The notes under the pieces are model-generated. The model was not told the DNA's origin. It ran no database searches and saw only the letters and a program-made list of their open reading frames with translations. From positions 3,200 through 15,627 of the forward strand of contig DFYR01000069.1 of NCBI GenBank assembly GCA_002383375.1: a DNA stretch of 12,428 nt, written 5' to 3'. Shown one piece after another: positions 5,614 to 12,428 of this stretch (position 1 is the first letter of the stretch; the number at the start of each line of letters is the position of its first letter). The translations under genes and the position numbers were made by a program. This stretch comes from Spirochaetaceae bacterium UBA4077. Its GTDB lineage: Bacteria > Spirochaetota > Spirochaetia > Treponematales > Rectinemataceae.

Positions 5614-6739
5614 CGATTTGGTCCACAAAGGTCGCGATATCGAAGGCTCCATTGGGGAGCTGCATCGAATCATAACGTTGTGCGATCTGTGAAATTGATT
5701 CTTCTTTCAAGAAATTATTCAGTCCCACCTGGAATAGCACTACCGAGTTTTCGGTAGTTTTCGCTATGCCTCTGGCAACTGCGAAGTTGGCATGTTCTTG
5801 CTCGCAAGGTGTCGCTGCCATACTGAAAATAATGGGTTTATTGGAATGCATACACTCCATCATCGTGGCTGGTCCCGGCTTTATGAAGCATACATCGGCC
5901 ACGCTGATCAGTTCATTCATTTTGTTAGTATATCCCATAGCAATAAGGTTGATGCGTTTAAAATGCTTGCTCATTTTCTCTATCTGTATTTTGCGCTTAT
6001 TATTACGCCCCGTAGCAACAATCACATTTAGGGGAACACTGAATATTTCCATGGCAAGCAAGTATTGGAATACTGTGCTCATACCCTGGTTTCCGAAACT
6101 GAAAAGTATTGTCTTCCAATCTTCTTTGAGCCCTAATTCCTGGGCAATTATCGAGGGATCTCTTCTCGAAGAGAGGAACCTAGGGGGAGTGGGGTAAGGG
6201 AATGTCCTTATCTTATTACTAGGAATTCCACCTTTAGCAGCTCTTCGGGCAGCTCGTCTGGAGCTGGTGATATACCAGTCTGTGCCTGGCACCCTCCATG
6301 CAGCATGATAGGTGAATATTTCAGTTTGATAAGTAAATAATGTAAATGAAAGATCTGCTTTCTTCCTGGCTCGCACAAGGACTTGGGTAATTAGATAATG
6401 GGTACTGAAAATGACATCTGGCTGTTCTGTTTTTAAATAATGAATGGCCCTGGAAATAGCCGGGGTTACATACATTCTGTAGAGGAGTGCTCGAGATATG
6501 CGCCCAAAACTGTTCTGGAGTTGATGAAGAAAATGTGTCAGGAATGGGTGCAACAATAAAAAATCCCAGGATTCCTTGAGCGAACGGTCAATTCTACCGC
6601 ATCCGATTTGAGTATAAAAATCCACCATGGACAATTGGTATTTGGCAGGGAATTTTATAGTAAGGGCTTCCATGACAGCATGGGCGGGAGCTTTATGTCC
6701 TCCCCCAGTTTCTATCATCGCAAAAAGAATCTTTTTCAT
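5603..6739 (-). CDS. MGDG synthase/UgtP-like glycosyltransferase (GT28-type), putative glycolipid synthase
   Basis: This 378-residue protein resembles the monogalactosyldiacylglycerol synthase / processive diacylglycerol glucosyltransferase family. These are peripheral membrane enzymes that move a hexose from a UDP-sugar to diacylglycerol. The N-terminal acceptor-domain motif TGGGHKAPA is at residues 11-19. The interdomain loop SFGNQGMS is at 214-221. The sugar-nucleotide site FIKPGPATMMEC is at 285-296, corresponding to the usual KPGG.T..E with Pro at the second Gly. CEQEHANFA at 312-320 matches the Q-E-x-N segment. The ATG at 6739 is preceded by a modest GGAAG. Four sampled 60-base lines contain 17-24 G+C, clearly lower than the neighbours (about 33-34), which suggests a different origin. 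Donor and acceptor are not determined. It could glycosylate a product of the adjacent SDR enzymes. Confidence 0.82.
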   Translation of the reverse strand: MKKILFAMIETGGGHKAPAHAVMEALTIKFPAKYQLSMVDFYTQIGCGRIDRSLKESWDFLLLHPFLTHFLHQLQNSFGRISRALLYRMYVTPAISRAIHYLKTEQPDVIFSTHYLITQVLVRARKKADLSFTLFTYQTEIFTYHAAWRVPGTDWYITSSRRAARRAAKGGIPSNKIRTFPYPTPPRFLSSRRDPSIIAQELGLKEDWKTILFSFGNQGMSTVFQYLLAMEIFSVPLNVIVATGRNNKRKIQIEKMSKHFKRINLIAMGYTNKMNELISVADVCFIKPGPATMMECMHSNKPIIFSMAATPCEQEHANFAVARGIAKTTENSVVLFQVGLNNFLKEESISQIAQRYDSMQLPNGAFDIATFVDQIVST

Positions 6740-6786
6740 ACTTCCGTCCGCTTAGAGTATAGATATTTGCCAGCTTATGCCATGCC

Positions 6787-6807
6787 TCCATCCGGTGTAT
6801 CCATCCG
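6787..6807. repeat. Short direct repeat upstream of the glycosyltransferase
   Basis: TCCATCCG occurs at 6787-6794 and again at 6800-6807, 13 bases apart start to start. The pair lies in the 80-base gap between the kinase stop and the glycosyltransferase start. It may be a regulator site or chance. Confidence 0.25.
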
Positions 6808-6819
6808 ATAAATAGCGGT

Positions 6820-7464
6820 TCACATCTCATAAGGGAACAACAGATTCTGCGGATCCTGGAGCCGTTTTTTCACCGTGGCACAGATGGCTGAAAGGTCCCG
6901 GGAGTCTTCCACAAAGTCGAATCTGTCGCCGGGTATGGTGAGGACCGGGGCGAGGGTAAAGCCTTGGATCCATTCCTCATAGAGCTTGTTGAGTCCCTGG
7001 AGGTAGGACTCGGGGATGGAGGTTTCGAAGTCCCGAGCGCGTTTGGCTATGCGGCTCTTGAGGGTGTCTACGGAAGCGCGGATGTAGATGACCAGATCGG
7101 GAGGAGGAAGAATTGAGGCAAGCGTCTGGTACAGCTCAAGGTAGGTAGCCCACTCCTGCTCTCCCATGGCGCCCTGAAGGTAAAGGTTTTTCGCGAATAC
7201 TTCGGCATCCTCGTATAGGGATCTGTCCTGGACCACCGAGCGCATGTCGCCTGTCAGTCTACGGTGGGCTTTAGCCCGGCTGGTGAGAAAGAAAACCTGG
7301 GAGTGGAAAGCCCAGCGCTTCATGTCGGCATAGAAATCCTTGAGAAAGGGATTCTCAGCCACAGGCTCGAAATAGGGTAGGTAGCCGAGTTTTTTGGATA
7401 ACAGGCTCACGAGGGTGGATTTCCCTGCTCCTATGTTGCCTGCCAGTACTAAGTATTTTTTCAT
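6820..7464 (-). CDS. Deoxynucleoside kinase family protein (dGK/dAK type)
   Basis: This 214-residue cytosolic P-loop kinase phosphorylates deoxynucleosides to 5'-monophosphates for nucleotide salvage. The Walker A motif GNIGAGKST is at residues 9-17. The probable catalytic Glu is E33 in FEPVAENPF. The DRS motif is D80-S82, and the Arg-rich lid KRARDFE is at 141-147. Length matches bacterial deoxyguanosine/deoxyadenosine kinases of the B. subtilis Dgk/Dck type. Specificity for dG, dA or dC cannot be read from the motifs. The ATG at 7464 has no strong ribosome site, but the N-terminus MKKYLVLAGN fits the family. A weak TTGCAA-17-TAGGGT promoter can be drawn upstream. It is 74 bases downstream of the YkgJ-like gene on the same strand, so co-transcription is possible. 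Confidence 0.9.
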   Translation of the reverse strand: MKKYLVLAGNIGAGKSTLVSLLSKKLGYLPYFEPVAENPFLKDFYADMKRWAFHSQVFFLTSRAKAHRRLTGDMRSVVQDRSLYEDAEVFAKNLYLQGAMGEQEWATYLELYQTLASILPPPDLVIYIRASVDTLKSRIAKRARDFETSIPESYLQGLNKLYEEWIQGFTLAPVLTIPGDRFDFVEDSRDLSAICATVKKRLQDPQNLLFPYEM

Positions 7465-7538
7465 CTGCGTTCGTTAGAGGTCACGTTTACCCTAGCCTCG
7501 GCAGGGTTCTTTTGCAAGACCGAAGCCGGAGACCGAGT

Positions 7539-8324
7539 TTAACTGGCGATCGGGAAATCGTCCGGATCGGAGTCGGCATCGCTGGAGTATAACCCTGCGC
7601 TCAGGCCGAAACTCCGTTGGGCAGCCGGCATCGATGCCGGCGCTGCGACCGGCGCCGTACTCCTACTATCCTCATCGGTCTCGGCGAGCCGGAGCAGGAG
7701 AGAGATTTTCCCAAGCGCAACGGGAAGGGCTTCGATAACCGAGCGCCGCTCGCCCGCTCCTGAGGGATCGAGGGCCAGGACCTCCCTGGAGAATTCGTCC
7801 ATGAGGGGAGGACGCCGCCCAAAAAGCCTCTGCAATGTATCTTCTCCGGTGAAGATTCTTTCACTGCGGCCGGCCAGGGAAGGCATCTTGTCGCAGAGGG
7901 CAAAGCTCGGACGCTCTTGCTTGTCCAGAACGGCGCAGTACCCGAAGAGTCTGCATATCAAGGCCCGAGCGGGGTATACCATACAGTTCTCGCCCGGCCT
8001 GTCCGGATTCCAGAAAGGACAGGCTTTGTCCACAGCCCAGGATTCTCCTGCCTTTGCCAAACTTTCAATCTGGCTGAAAAAACGCTCGATGAGGTCTTTT
8101 CTTTCAACGAGAAGGTAGTAGGCCAGCCGTTCGGCTTCCAGGGGGGTGACATCTGGAGTGAAGTGAGTACAGCAGGTACCGCAGCGGGGCGGGCAGGCTA
8201 TGGAATTTTCCGCCTGGCTCGAAGCCTGTTTGAAATCCTGCTGACTGTTCTCGATTCTGGCGTATATCCTGTCCAAGGCGCTGAAACGCCTCATCAGGGT
8301 GCTGCTCCACAGGGCTGGCTGCAT
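7539..8324 (-). CDS. YkgJ family cysteine cluster protein (putative metal/Fe-S binding)
   Basis: This 261-residue protein carries the YkgJ/CxxxCxxCC domain, thought to bind zinc or an Fe-S cluster; the biochemical role of the family is unsettled. The first cluster is CPPRCGTCC (C44, C48, C51, C52). Further cysteines are C102 in ACPFW, C114, C124, C130 and C144, which matches the family's second half with CRLFGYC. The segment after about residue 215 is Ala/Ser/Asp-rich, low complexity and probably disordered. The ATG at 8324 gives the longest product, with a weak AGAGA upstream; an alternative Met is at residue 11. A TTGAAC/TATCAT promoter lies upstream. It may be co-transcribed with the deoxynucleoside kinase. 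Confidence 0.85.
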   Translation of the reverse strand: MQPALWSSTLMRRFSALDRIYARIENSQQDFKQASSQAENSIACPPRCGTCCTHFTPDVTPLEAERLAYYLLVERKDLIERFFSQIESLAKAGESWAVDKACPFWNPDRPGENCMVYPARALICRLFGYCAVLDKQERPSFALCDKMPSLAGRSERIFTGEDTLQRLFGRRPPLMDEFSREVLALDPSGAGERRSVIEALPVALGKISLLLRLAETDEDSRSTAPVAAPASMPAAQRSFGLSAGLYSSDADSDPDDFPIAS

Positions 8325-8371
8325 GATAAATCTCTTTTGGCGCTCTTTGAATGGCTTTTCAGCGCCGCGGC

Positions 8372-8401
8372 ATGATACTTAAGCCTTCTTGCTTTGTTCA
8401 A
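8372..8401 (-). promoter_or_regulatory. Promoter of the YkgJ-like gene
   Basis: On the minus strand, TTGAAC (8401-8396) and TATCAT (8377-8372) are separated by 18 bases. The hexamers are the same as in the SDR3 promoter. Expected transcription start is near 8365, about 40 bases before the ATG. Confidence 0.5.
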
Positions 8402-8462
8402 TAGGTTGAGCCAGTCTCAAAAGTCTGCTAACTTTCAAATTGGCTTAGTAGGTTTATATGCT

Positions 8463-8491
8463 TTGCCCCTGTGTTCATAGTATATTATTAG
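8463..8491 (+). promoter_or_regulatory. Candidate promoter of the TPR protein gene
   Basis: TTGCCC (8463-8468) and TATTAG (8486-8491) are separated by 17 bases within an AT-rich stretch. A small CACCG/CGGTG hairpin (8503-8515) would lie in the 5' leader. The rest of the gap 8325-8541 shows no other feature. Confidence 0.35.
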
Positions 8492-8541
8492 TTCCGCTCT
8501 CCCACCGATTCGGTGTACGATGAGAAAATAAAGGAGTTTGA

Positions 8542-10119
8542 ATGCGCATCGTTTTCAAGAACGCGACGCCTGTACTCGGCCTTTTTTTGTCCCTTGTCTT
8601 CCTTTTTTCTGGAGTTTCGGTCTTTGCCCAGACAGCTCAGACAACCGAACAGACCCCGACTACAGAAGTCGGAGCGGAAAAGGCCCAAAGCCCCGCCGAA
8701 GTTCCGGAGCAGGCGCAAGCCTCTCCTGAGGCCGTTACTGCCGCTGATACCGAGACAGCAGCCAACACTACAGCCCTTGCCCTGACCTCAGAACCGTCAT
8801 TCGAAGTGCTTTTCGGCGATGCACTGGAGCAGGACAGGGAAGTCCTGGACAGGGTGGAGTCTTTGGCTTCAGAAGGCAAGTGGAAGAGCGCCTGGACAGC
8901 CCTGTCCGAGGCCGATCCTGAAAACAAGAATCCCTTCATGCTGGCTGAAAAGATCCGCCTAGCCCTGGACGGATATGCCCAGACGACCTTGCATCTTCTC
9001 TATGGTTTTGTCGACCTGGCGGAAGGCGAAAACCTGGAAATGCTCCGTTTTGGCGCTCCCGACACCGGCGATCCGATCGAATTCAACCCTGCCCAGATCA
9101 CCGATTCCCTGGAAGAGCGCGGAGAGGCCATTCCCCCGGTGCTCTCGCTTAAAATGGGCGATTATTACCACACGGTCTGGCAGAATTACCAGGGTCAGTG
9201 GCTGCTGTCCGACGAGGAAGTGCTGGTCAAAGGCGTGGAAAACTACGACAGAGCCCTCGCCTACGATCTGTTTTCACCCGAGAGCCTGGACAAGCAGTCC
9301 GGCATGCTCGTAGCGCTTCAGCGCTTCGAAGGGGCAGAAAAAATCCTTGCCAAAGCGCTCGAGCTTTCTCCTGACAGCAATGTCCTTACCCTCCGTCTTG
9401 CTGAGGTTTACTTGTCCAGCGGCCGGCTTGAAGAGGTATACCCTCTGGCCGACAAGGTTATCGCCAGCGCCGCCGATGACAACGAATTGAACAATGGCTA
9501 CATCGTCGCGATTAGAGCAGGCCTGAGCGCCCTGGATCAGGAAAAGCTGACAAAGTATATAGACGGGCTCGAACTGAGCTTTCCCGGTGAGTATACTCCA
9601 GGCTTGATCCGGCACTTAGTCGCTGTGCAGCTTGGCGATTCAGAAGCGGCCAATGCAGCCGCGGACAAGGTAACCCAGACCTTCTCGGGAGATCCCGAGG
9701 TTGTCCGCTCCATTCTTTCCACATGGCTTTCCGCGAACGATCCCGATTCGGGTTTCAGGTATCTGGACAGGGCGATCTCCAAGGGTGGCAGCGATGACGC
9801 CATGGCTTCCTTCTATTTCTACCGAGCCATCCTGCACGGCGAGGTGGCGATGAGCGCGGAGGATCTGCAGATAGCGCTTCTGGATCTCTCGGCCGCCACC
9901 ACCTATTTCTCCAAATCCTATCCCGAAGGCCATGAAATCTTCGCAATCCTCGCTGAGATCAAGACTGAATGGGAGAAGGCAATAAATCCGCCGGCACCCG
10001 AAGCGAATACAGAAACCGGGGAGGTCCCTGAGTCGGGCCACGCCGGCGCTACACCAGCAACTGAACCCGCAACGGGAACTGAAACCGTATCGGGGCCGGA
10101 AGCAGCCGTGACTCCGTAA
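8542..10119 (+). CDS. Exported TPR-like repeat protein with low-complexity ends
   Basis: This 525-residue protein has a clear Sec signal peptide: Lys/Arg at the start, a hydrophobic core at about 11-26, and likely cleavage after VFA (A29). No lipobox is present, so it should be periplasmic or surface-exposed. Residues 30 to about 85 are Ala/Glu/Thr/Pro-rich and likely disordered. The central part is helical with tetratricopeptide-like repeats, clearest at about 232-310, where the A..(L/I)...LSP pattern occurs. Residues 482-525 are again Pro/Glu/Thr-rich. The ATG has AAGGAG (8531-8536) five bases upstream. A scaffold role in the envelope is likely, but no specific function is recognisable. nagA follows after 93 bases on the same strand. 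Confidence 0.85.
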   Translation: MRIVFKNATPVLGLFLSLVFLFSGVSVFAQTAQTTEQTPTTEVGAEKAQSPAEVPEQAQASPEAVTAADTETAANTTALALTSEPSFEVLFGDALEQDREVLDRVESLASEGKWKSAWTALSEADPENKNPFMLAEKIRLALDGYAQTTLHLLYGFVDLAEGENLEMLRFGAPDTGDPIEFNPAQITDSLEERGEAIPPVLSLKMGDYYHTVWQNYQGQWLLSDEEVLVKGVENYDRALAYDLFSPESLDKQSGMLVALQRFEGAEKILAKALELSPDSNVLTLRLAEVYLSSGRLEEVYPLADKVIASAADDNELNNGYIVAIRAGLSALDQEKLTKYIDGLELSFPGEYTPGLIRHLVAVQLGDSEAANAAADKVTQTFSGDPEVVRSILSTWLSANDPDSGFRYLDRAISKGGSDDAMASFYFYRAILHGEVAMSAEDLQIALLDLSAATTYFSKSYPEGHEIFAILAEIKTEWEKAINPPAPEANTETGEVPESGHAGATPATEPATGTETVSGPEAAVTP

Positions 10120-10161
10120 GCAAGTCCTGTAATCCAAAAGCGAGCAGGAGCTGCACATAAA

Positions 10162-10194
10162 CCAAGGCGAGCCGCCTGCGGCTGCTCGCCTTGG
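10162..10194. repeat. Perfect 11-bp inverted repeat between TPR gene and nagA
   Basis: Arms 10162-10172 and 10184-10194 pair perfectly. Inside them, 10174-10176 pairs with 10180-10182 around a three-base loop after a single C/T mismatch. No T-run follows on the plus strand, so it is not a standard intrinsic terminator for the TPR gene. It ends 18 bases before the nagA ATG and just upstream of its ribosome site (10201-10208). It may be an mRNA-stability or processing hairpin, an attenuating structure, or an operator. Confidence 0.75.
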
Positions 10195-10212
10195 GAATGT
10201 AGGGAGGGGCAG

Positions 10213-11379
10213 ATGCCGCAGACCTGCATACACAACGCCACCGTCGTGGCCGGATACGCCCTCATGCCCGAAAGCGCCGTCCTCGTGGAAGGCGACACCA
10301 TCGCAGACCTCTTCTCCGAGCGGCGCTTCAGACAAAAGCACTTTTCTTCCGACGTCAGCTTTATCGACGCCCAGGGAGCCTACCTGGTGCCGGGACTCAT
10401 CGATTCCCATATCCACGGCTTTGCCGGCTTTGGCACCGAAGATCTCTCCACCGACTCGATCCTCGCCATGTCCAAGACCCTTGCTGCCTATGGCGTCACC
10501 ACCTTCTGTCCAACCCTCTATCCCATGTCTGAACAGGACATGATCGCGGGCATCAGGGCGATCATCGCCGCCATGGGCCTGGAGCCCGGCTCCAAAATCG
10601 CAGGCATCCACCTGGAAGGCCCCTTTATTTCGTCGGCCAAGCTGGGTGTTCAGCGGGCTGAATTCGCCCGGTCGGTGGACATCGACCTGATGCACCGGCT
10701 CTATGAGGCCAGCGAAGGCCATATCGTCAACATGACCGTAGCCCCGGAGCTCAAGGGTATGCGGGAGTTGGCCCTCTACTGCGCTAAGACCGGGATTGTC
10801 CTTCAGGCCGGCCACACCGACGCCAGTTACGAAAACATGATCGAAGGCATGCAGGCGGGTATCCGCCATTCGACCCACTTTTTCAATGCCATGAGCAGGC
10901 TCGACCACAGGAATCCCAACGCGGTCGGGGCTATTCTCATTCAATCGGACCTGAGCTGCGAAATAATCGCCGACGGCAGGCATGTCCACCCCGACCTGAT
11001 ACGGCTTCTCGTGCGAGACAAGCCCAGCACGAACATCGTCCTGGTCACCGATGCCCTCAAGCCCACCGAACAAAAAGAAGGCCCATTTTTCGCCAACCGC
11101 GAAGAAGTGATTTTATCGGACGGTCTGTTCTTGCGCGCCGCCGACCGGGTGATCGCCGGCAGCGCCCTCACTATGGTAGAAGGGCTGAAAAATCTGGTCG
11201 CCTATGGCATCGCTCCTGAGATTGCCGTAAAAATGGCTGCGTCCAATCCCGCGCGCATACTCAAGCTTACTCGGCTGGGTGAGATCAGTCCTGGTTTTTT
11301 TGCCGACCTTACTTTACTGTCTCCGGATTTCGCCGTAATAATGAGTATGGTTCGAGGGAACTTTGTTTTCGAAGCCTGA
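10213..11379 (+). CDS. nagA: N-acetylglucosamine-6-phosphate deacetylase
   Basis: This cytosolic metal-dependent amidohydrolase removes acetate from GlcNAc-6-phosphate to give glucosamine-6-phosphate, the step before NagB. At 388 residues it is the usual family length. Metal-site residues are visible: the HxH pair H66/H68 in IDSHIHG, Glu135 in HLEGPF, His201 in AGHTDA, His222 in STHFFNAM, and catalytic Asp280 in LVTDA. CEIIADGRHVHP (249-260) is the substrate-binding segment. The HxH pair is like B. subtilis NagA and unlike the E. coli enzyme, so two metals may be bound. A strong GGGAGGGG (10201-10208) precedes the ATG. nagB starts 119 bases downstream. I see no clear promoter of its own, so transcription may come from the TPR gene. 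Confidence 0.97.
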   Translation: MPQTCIHNATVVAGYALMPESAVLVEGDTIADLFSERRFRQKHFSSDVSFIDAQGAYLVPGLIDSHIHGFAGFGTEDLSTDSILAMSKTLAAYGVTTFCPTLYPMSEQDMIAGIRAIIAAMGLEPGSKIAGIHLEGPFISSAKLGVQRAEFARSVDIDLMHRLYEASEGHIVNMTVAPELKGMRELALYCAKTGIVLQAGHTDASYENMIEGMQAGIRHSTHFFNAMSRLDHRNPNAVGAILIQSDLSCEIIADGRHVHPDLIRLLVRDKPSTNIVLVTDALKPTEQKEGPFFANREEVILSDGLFLRAADRVIAGSALTMVEGLKNLVAYGIAPEIAVKMAASNPARILKLTRLGEISPGFFADLTLLSPDFAVIMSMVRGNFVFEA

Positions 11380-11498
11380 TCAGTTTCTTAGTCCCGCTGC
11401 CTTAGAAGAGCGGCAATTCGCTGACCAAAGCTGAAGCCGACCGTGCCCCCGAGCCCTAGGTCCGCATCCTCAGATTGAATAGAAAAAGGAGTATCTCG

Positions 11499-12296
11499 AT
11501 GCGCGTCATCATCCAAGCCACCAGTGAATCTGTCTCCGTCTGGGCAGCCAACCATGTCGCTGAAAAAATCCTAGGAGCTCCGCAGGGACGGCCTTTCGTC
11601 TTAGGTCTTCCTACCGGTTCCACCCCCTTGGGCATGTACAAGAAGCTCATCGAAATGCACAAGGTGGGCCGAATTTCCTTTAAGAATGTCGTCACCTTCA
11701 ATATGGACGAATACGTCGGACTCGACGAGAACCATCCTGAAAGCTACCATCGATTCATGTGGGATAATTTCTTTTCCCATATCGATATAAAACGGGAAAA
11801 CGTTAACATTTTGAATGGGATGGCCAAGGATCTGGACGCCGAATGCCGGGCCTATGAGGCGAGGATTCAGGCCGCTGGGGGTGTGGACCTTTTTATCGGC
11901 GGCGTAGGCGCCGATGGCCACATCGCCTTTAACGAGCCTGGTTCCTCCCTTTCATCCCGGACCAGGGTGAAGACCCTCACCAAGGACACTCGTGTAGCCA
12001 ACAGCCGCTTCTTCGGCGGTGACATCAACAAGGTTCCATCTACTGCGCTCACCGTTGGCGTAGGGACTGTGATGGACGCCCGGGAAGTGATGATCCTCGT
12101 TACGGGCCAGGGCAAGGCTCGCGCCTTGCAACATGGGGTCGAAGATGGGGTTAGCCACATATGGACCATGAGCTGCCTCCAGCTCCATCCCAAGGCACTC
12201 ATCGTCTGCGACGACGATGCCACCCTCGAACTAAAGGTGGGCACGGTTCGTTACTTCAAGGATATCGAAGCCGAACTCAGTTCCCGACGAGGGTAA
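11499..12296 (+). CDS. nagB: Glucosamine-6-phosphate deaminase
   Basis: This cytosolic enzyme converts glucosamine-6-phosphate to fructose-6-phosphate and ammonia, linking amino-sugar recycling to glycolysis. At 265 residues it matches the E. coli enzyme (266). All catalytic residues are in place with a two-residue offset: D70 (E. coli D72), and D139, H141 and E146 in [10 protein letters not shown] (E. coli D141, H143, E148). Substrate residues R170 and K206 are also present. The loop SRTRVKTLT (153-161) keeps R156 and K158, equivalent to allosteric R158 and K160, so activation by GlcNAc-6-phosphate is plausible. The ATG at 11499 has AAGGAG (11486-11491) seven bases upstream; an in-frame TTG at 11475 does not. 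A strong terminator follows. Confidence 0.98.
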   Translation: MRVIIQATSESVSVWAANHVAEKILGAPQGRPFVLGLPTGSTPLGMYKKLIEMHKVGRISFKNVVTFNMDEYVGLDENHPESYHRFMWDNFFSHIDIKRENVNILNGMAKDLDAECRAYEARIQAAGGVDLFIGGVGADGHIAFNEPGSSLSSRTRVKTLTKDTRVANSRFFGGDINKVPSTALTVGVGTVMDAREVMILVTGQGKARALQHGVEDGVSHIWTMSCLQLHPKALIVCDDDATLELKVGTVRYFKDIEAELSSRRG

Positions 12297-12327
12297 GTTT
12301 TTCCCATCGGGAATAAAAAATAAGCTC

Positions 12328-12368
12328 CGGCGCCGGCTTTTTTTACAGAAAGCCGGCGCCGTGTTTTT
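12328..12368 (+). terminator. Rho-independent terminator after nagB
   Basis: A 13-bp perfect stem (12328-12340 with 12349-12361) has an eight-base loop and is followed by TGTTTTT. It starts 31 bases after the nagB stop. The sequence to the window end (12369-12428) is AT-rich and shows no gene; it may be the promoter region of the next gene. Confidence 0.93.
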
Positions 12369-12428
12369 ACCATCATATTATATTATATACAATTAAAATT
12401 TAACTACTCTTTGGCACGCTTATTGCTT

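Noticed and set aside
7489..7507. Hairpin ACCCT/AGGGT followed by TTCTTTT on the plus strand
   Set aside because: No plus-strand gene ends here, and on the minus strand no T-run follows, so a terminator for the YkgJ-like gene is not supported.
9640..11073. A 477-codon open frame on the minus strand across the end of the TPR gene and most of nagA
   Set aside because: It lies antisense to nagA, whose catalytic motifs are all intact, and to the TPR gene. The product has no recognisable domain. Codon bias in GC-rich genes commonly leaves such antisense frames open.
11393..11415. Possible CCGCT/AGCGG hairpin between nagA and nagB
   Set aside because: Only a five-base stem with a long loop and no T-run; too weak to call a terminator.
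12301..12313. Small TTCCC/GGGAA inverted repeat just after nagB
   Set aside because: A five-base stem followed by A-rich rather than T-rich sequence; the large hairpin downstream explains termination.
1..12428. CRISPR, tRNA, rRNA, insertion sequence or phage features
   Set aside because: No regularly spaced repeats, no tRNA-like cloverleaf noticed, and no transposase, integrase or phage protein in any frame read.

Overview
The window is compact bacterial DNA with twelve protein-coding genes, one of them cut by the left edge, and no gap longer than about 220 bases. G+C is about 55% in most genes by hand count of a few 60-base lines. Shine-Dalgarno sites are good, and there is a strong intrinsic terminator after nagB. 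I found no tRNA, rRNA, CRISPR array, insertion sequence or phage gene. The organism cannot be fixed from sequence alone. A moderate-GC anaerobe-like bacterium, possibly a spirochaete (Treponema/Spirochaeta group), is a guess based on the gene mix (Tpx, deoxynucleoside kinase, NagA/NagB, envelope TPR protein, glycolipid-type glycosyltransferase).

Left part (1-6739). A partial thiol peroxidase gene (tpx) is followed by an unusual block. It holds four different extended short-chain dehydrogenase/reductase (SDR) genes of the 3-beta-hydroxysteroid dehydrogenase/dihydroflavonol reductase type, here called SDR1-SDR4. With them are a CPBP-family intramembrane protease-like gene, translationally coupled to SDR1, and an MGDG-synthase/UgtP-like glycosyltransferase. 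The genes alternate in strand: CPBP-SDR1 leftward, SDR2 rightward, SDR3 leftward, SDR4 rightward, glycosyltransferase leftward. SDR2/SDR3 and SDR4/glycosyltransferase are convergent with overlapping 3' ends. SDR3/SDR4 are divergent and appear to share one -10 element. The block reads as a candidate pathway acting on a lipid or isoprenoid and ending in glycosylation, but the substrate is unknown and this is inference.

Middle (6820-8324). Two leftward genes follow: a deoxynucleoside kinase for nucleotide salvage and a YkgJ-type cysteine-cluster protein with its own promoter. Right part (8542-12296). Three rightward genes follow: an exported TPR-like protein with Pro/Glu/Thr/Ala-rich ends, then nagA and nagB. 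NagA and NagB together convert N-acetylglucosamine-6-phosphate to fructose-6-phosphate, recycling amino sugars from peptidoglycan or chitin. A large perfect hairpin lies between the TPR gene and nagA.

Several starts were moved inward from the longest open frame (SDR2 TTG 2391, SDR3 GTG 4384, SDR4 GTG 4477, nagB ATG 11499). At each inner start the ribosome binding site and the N-terminus expected for the family agree. For SDR2 and SDR3 the promoter also lies inside the longer frame.
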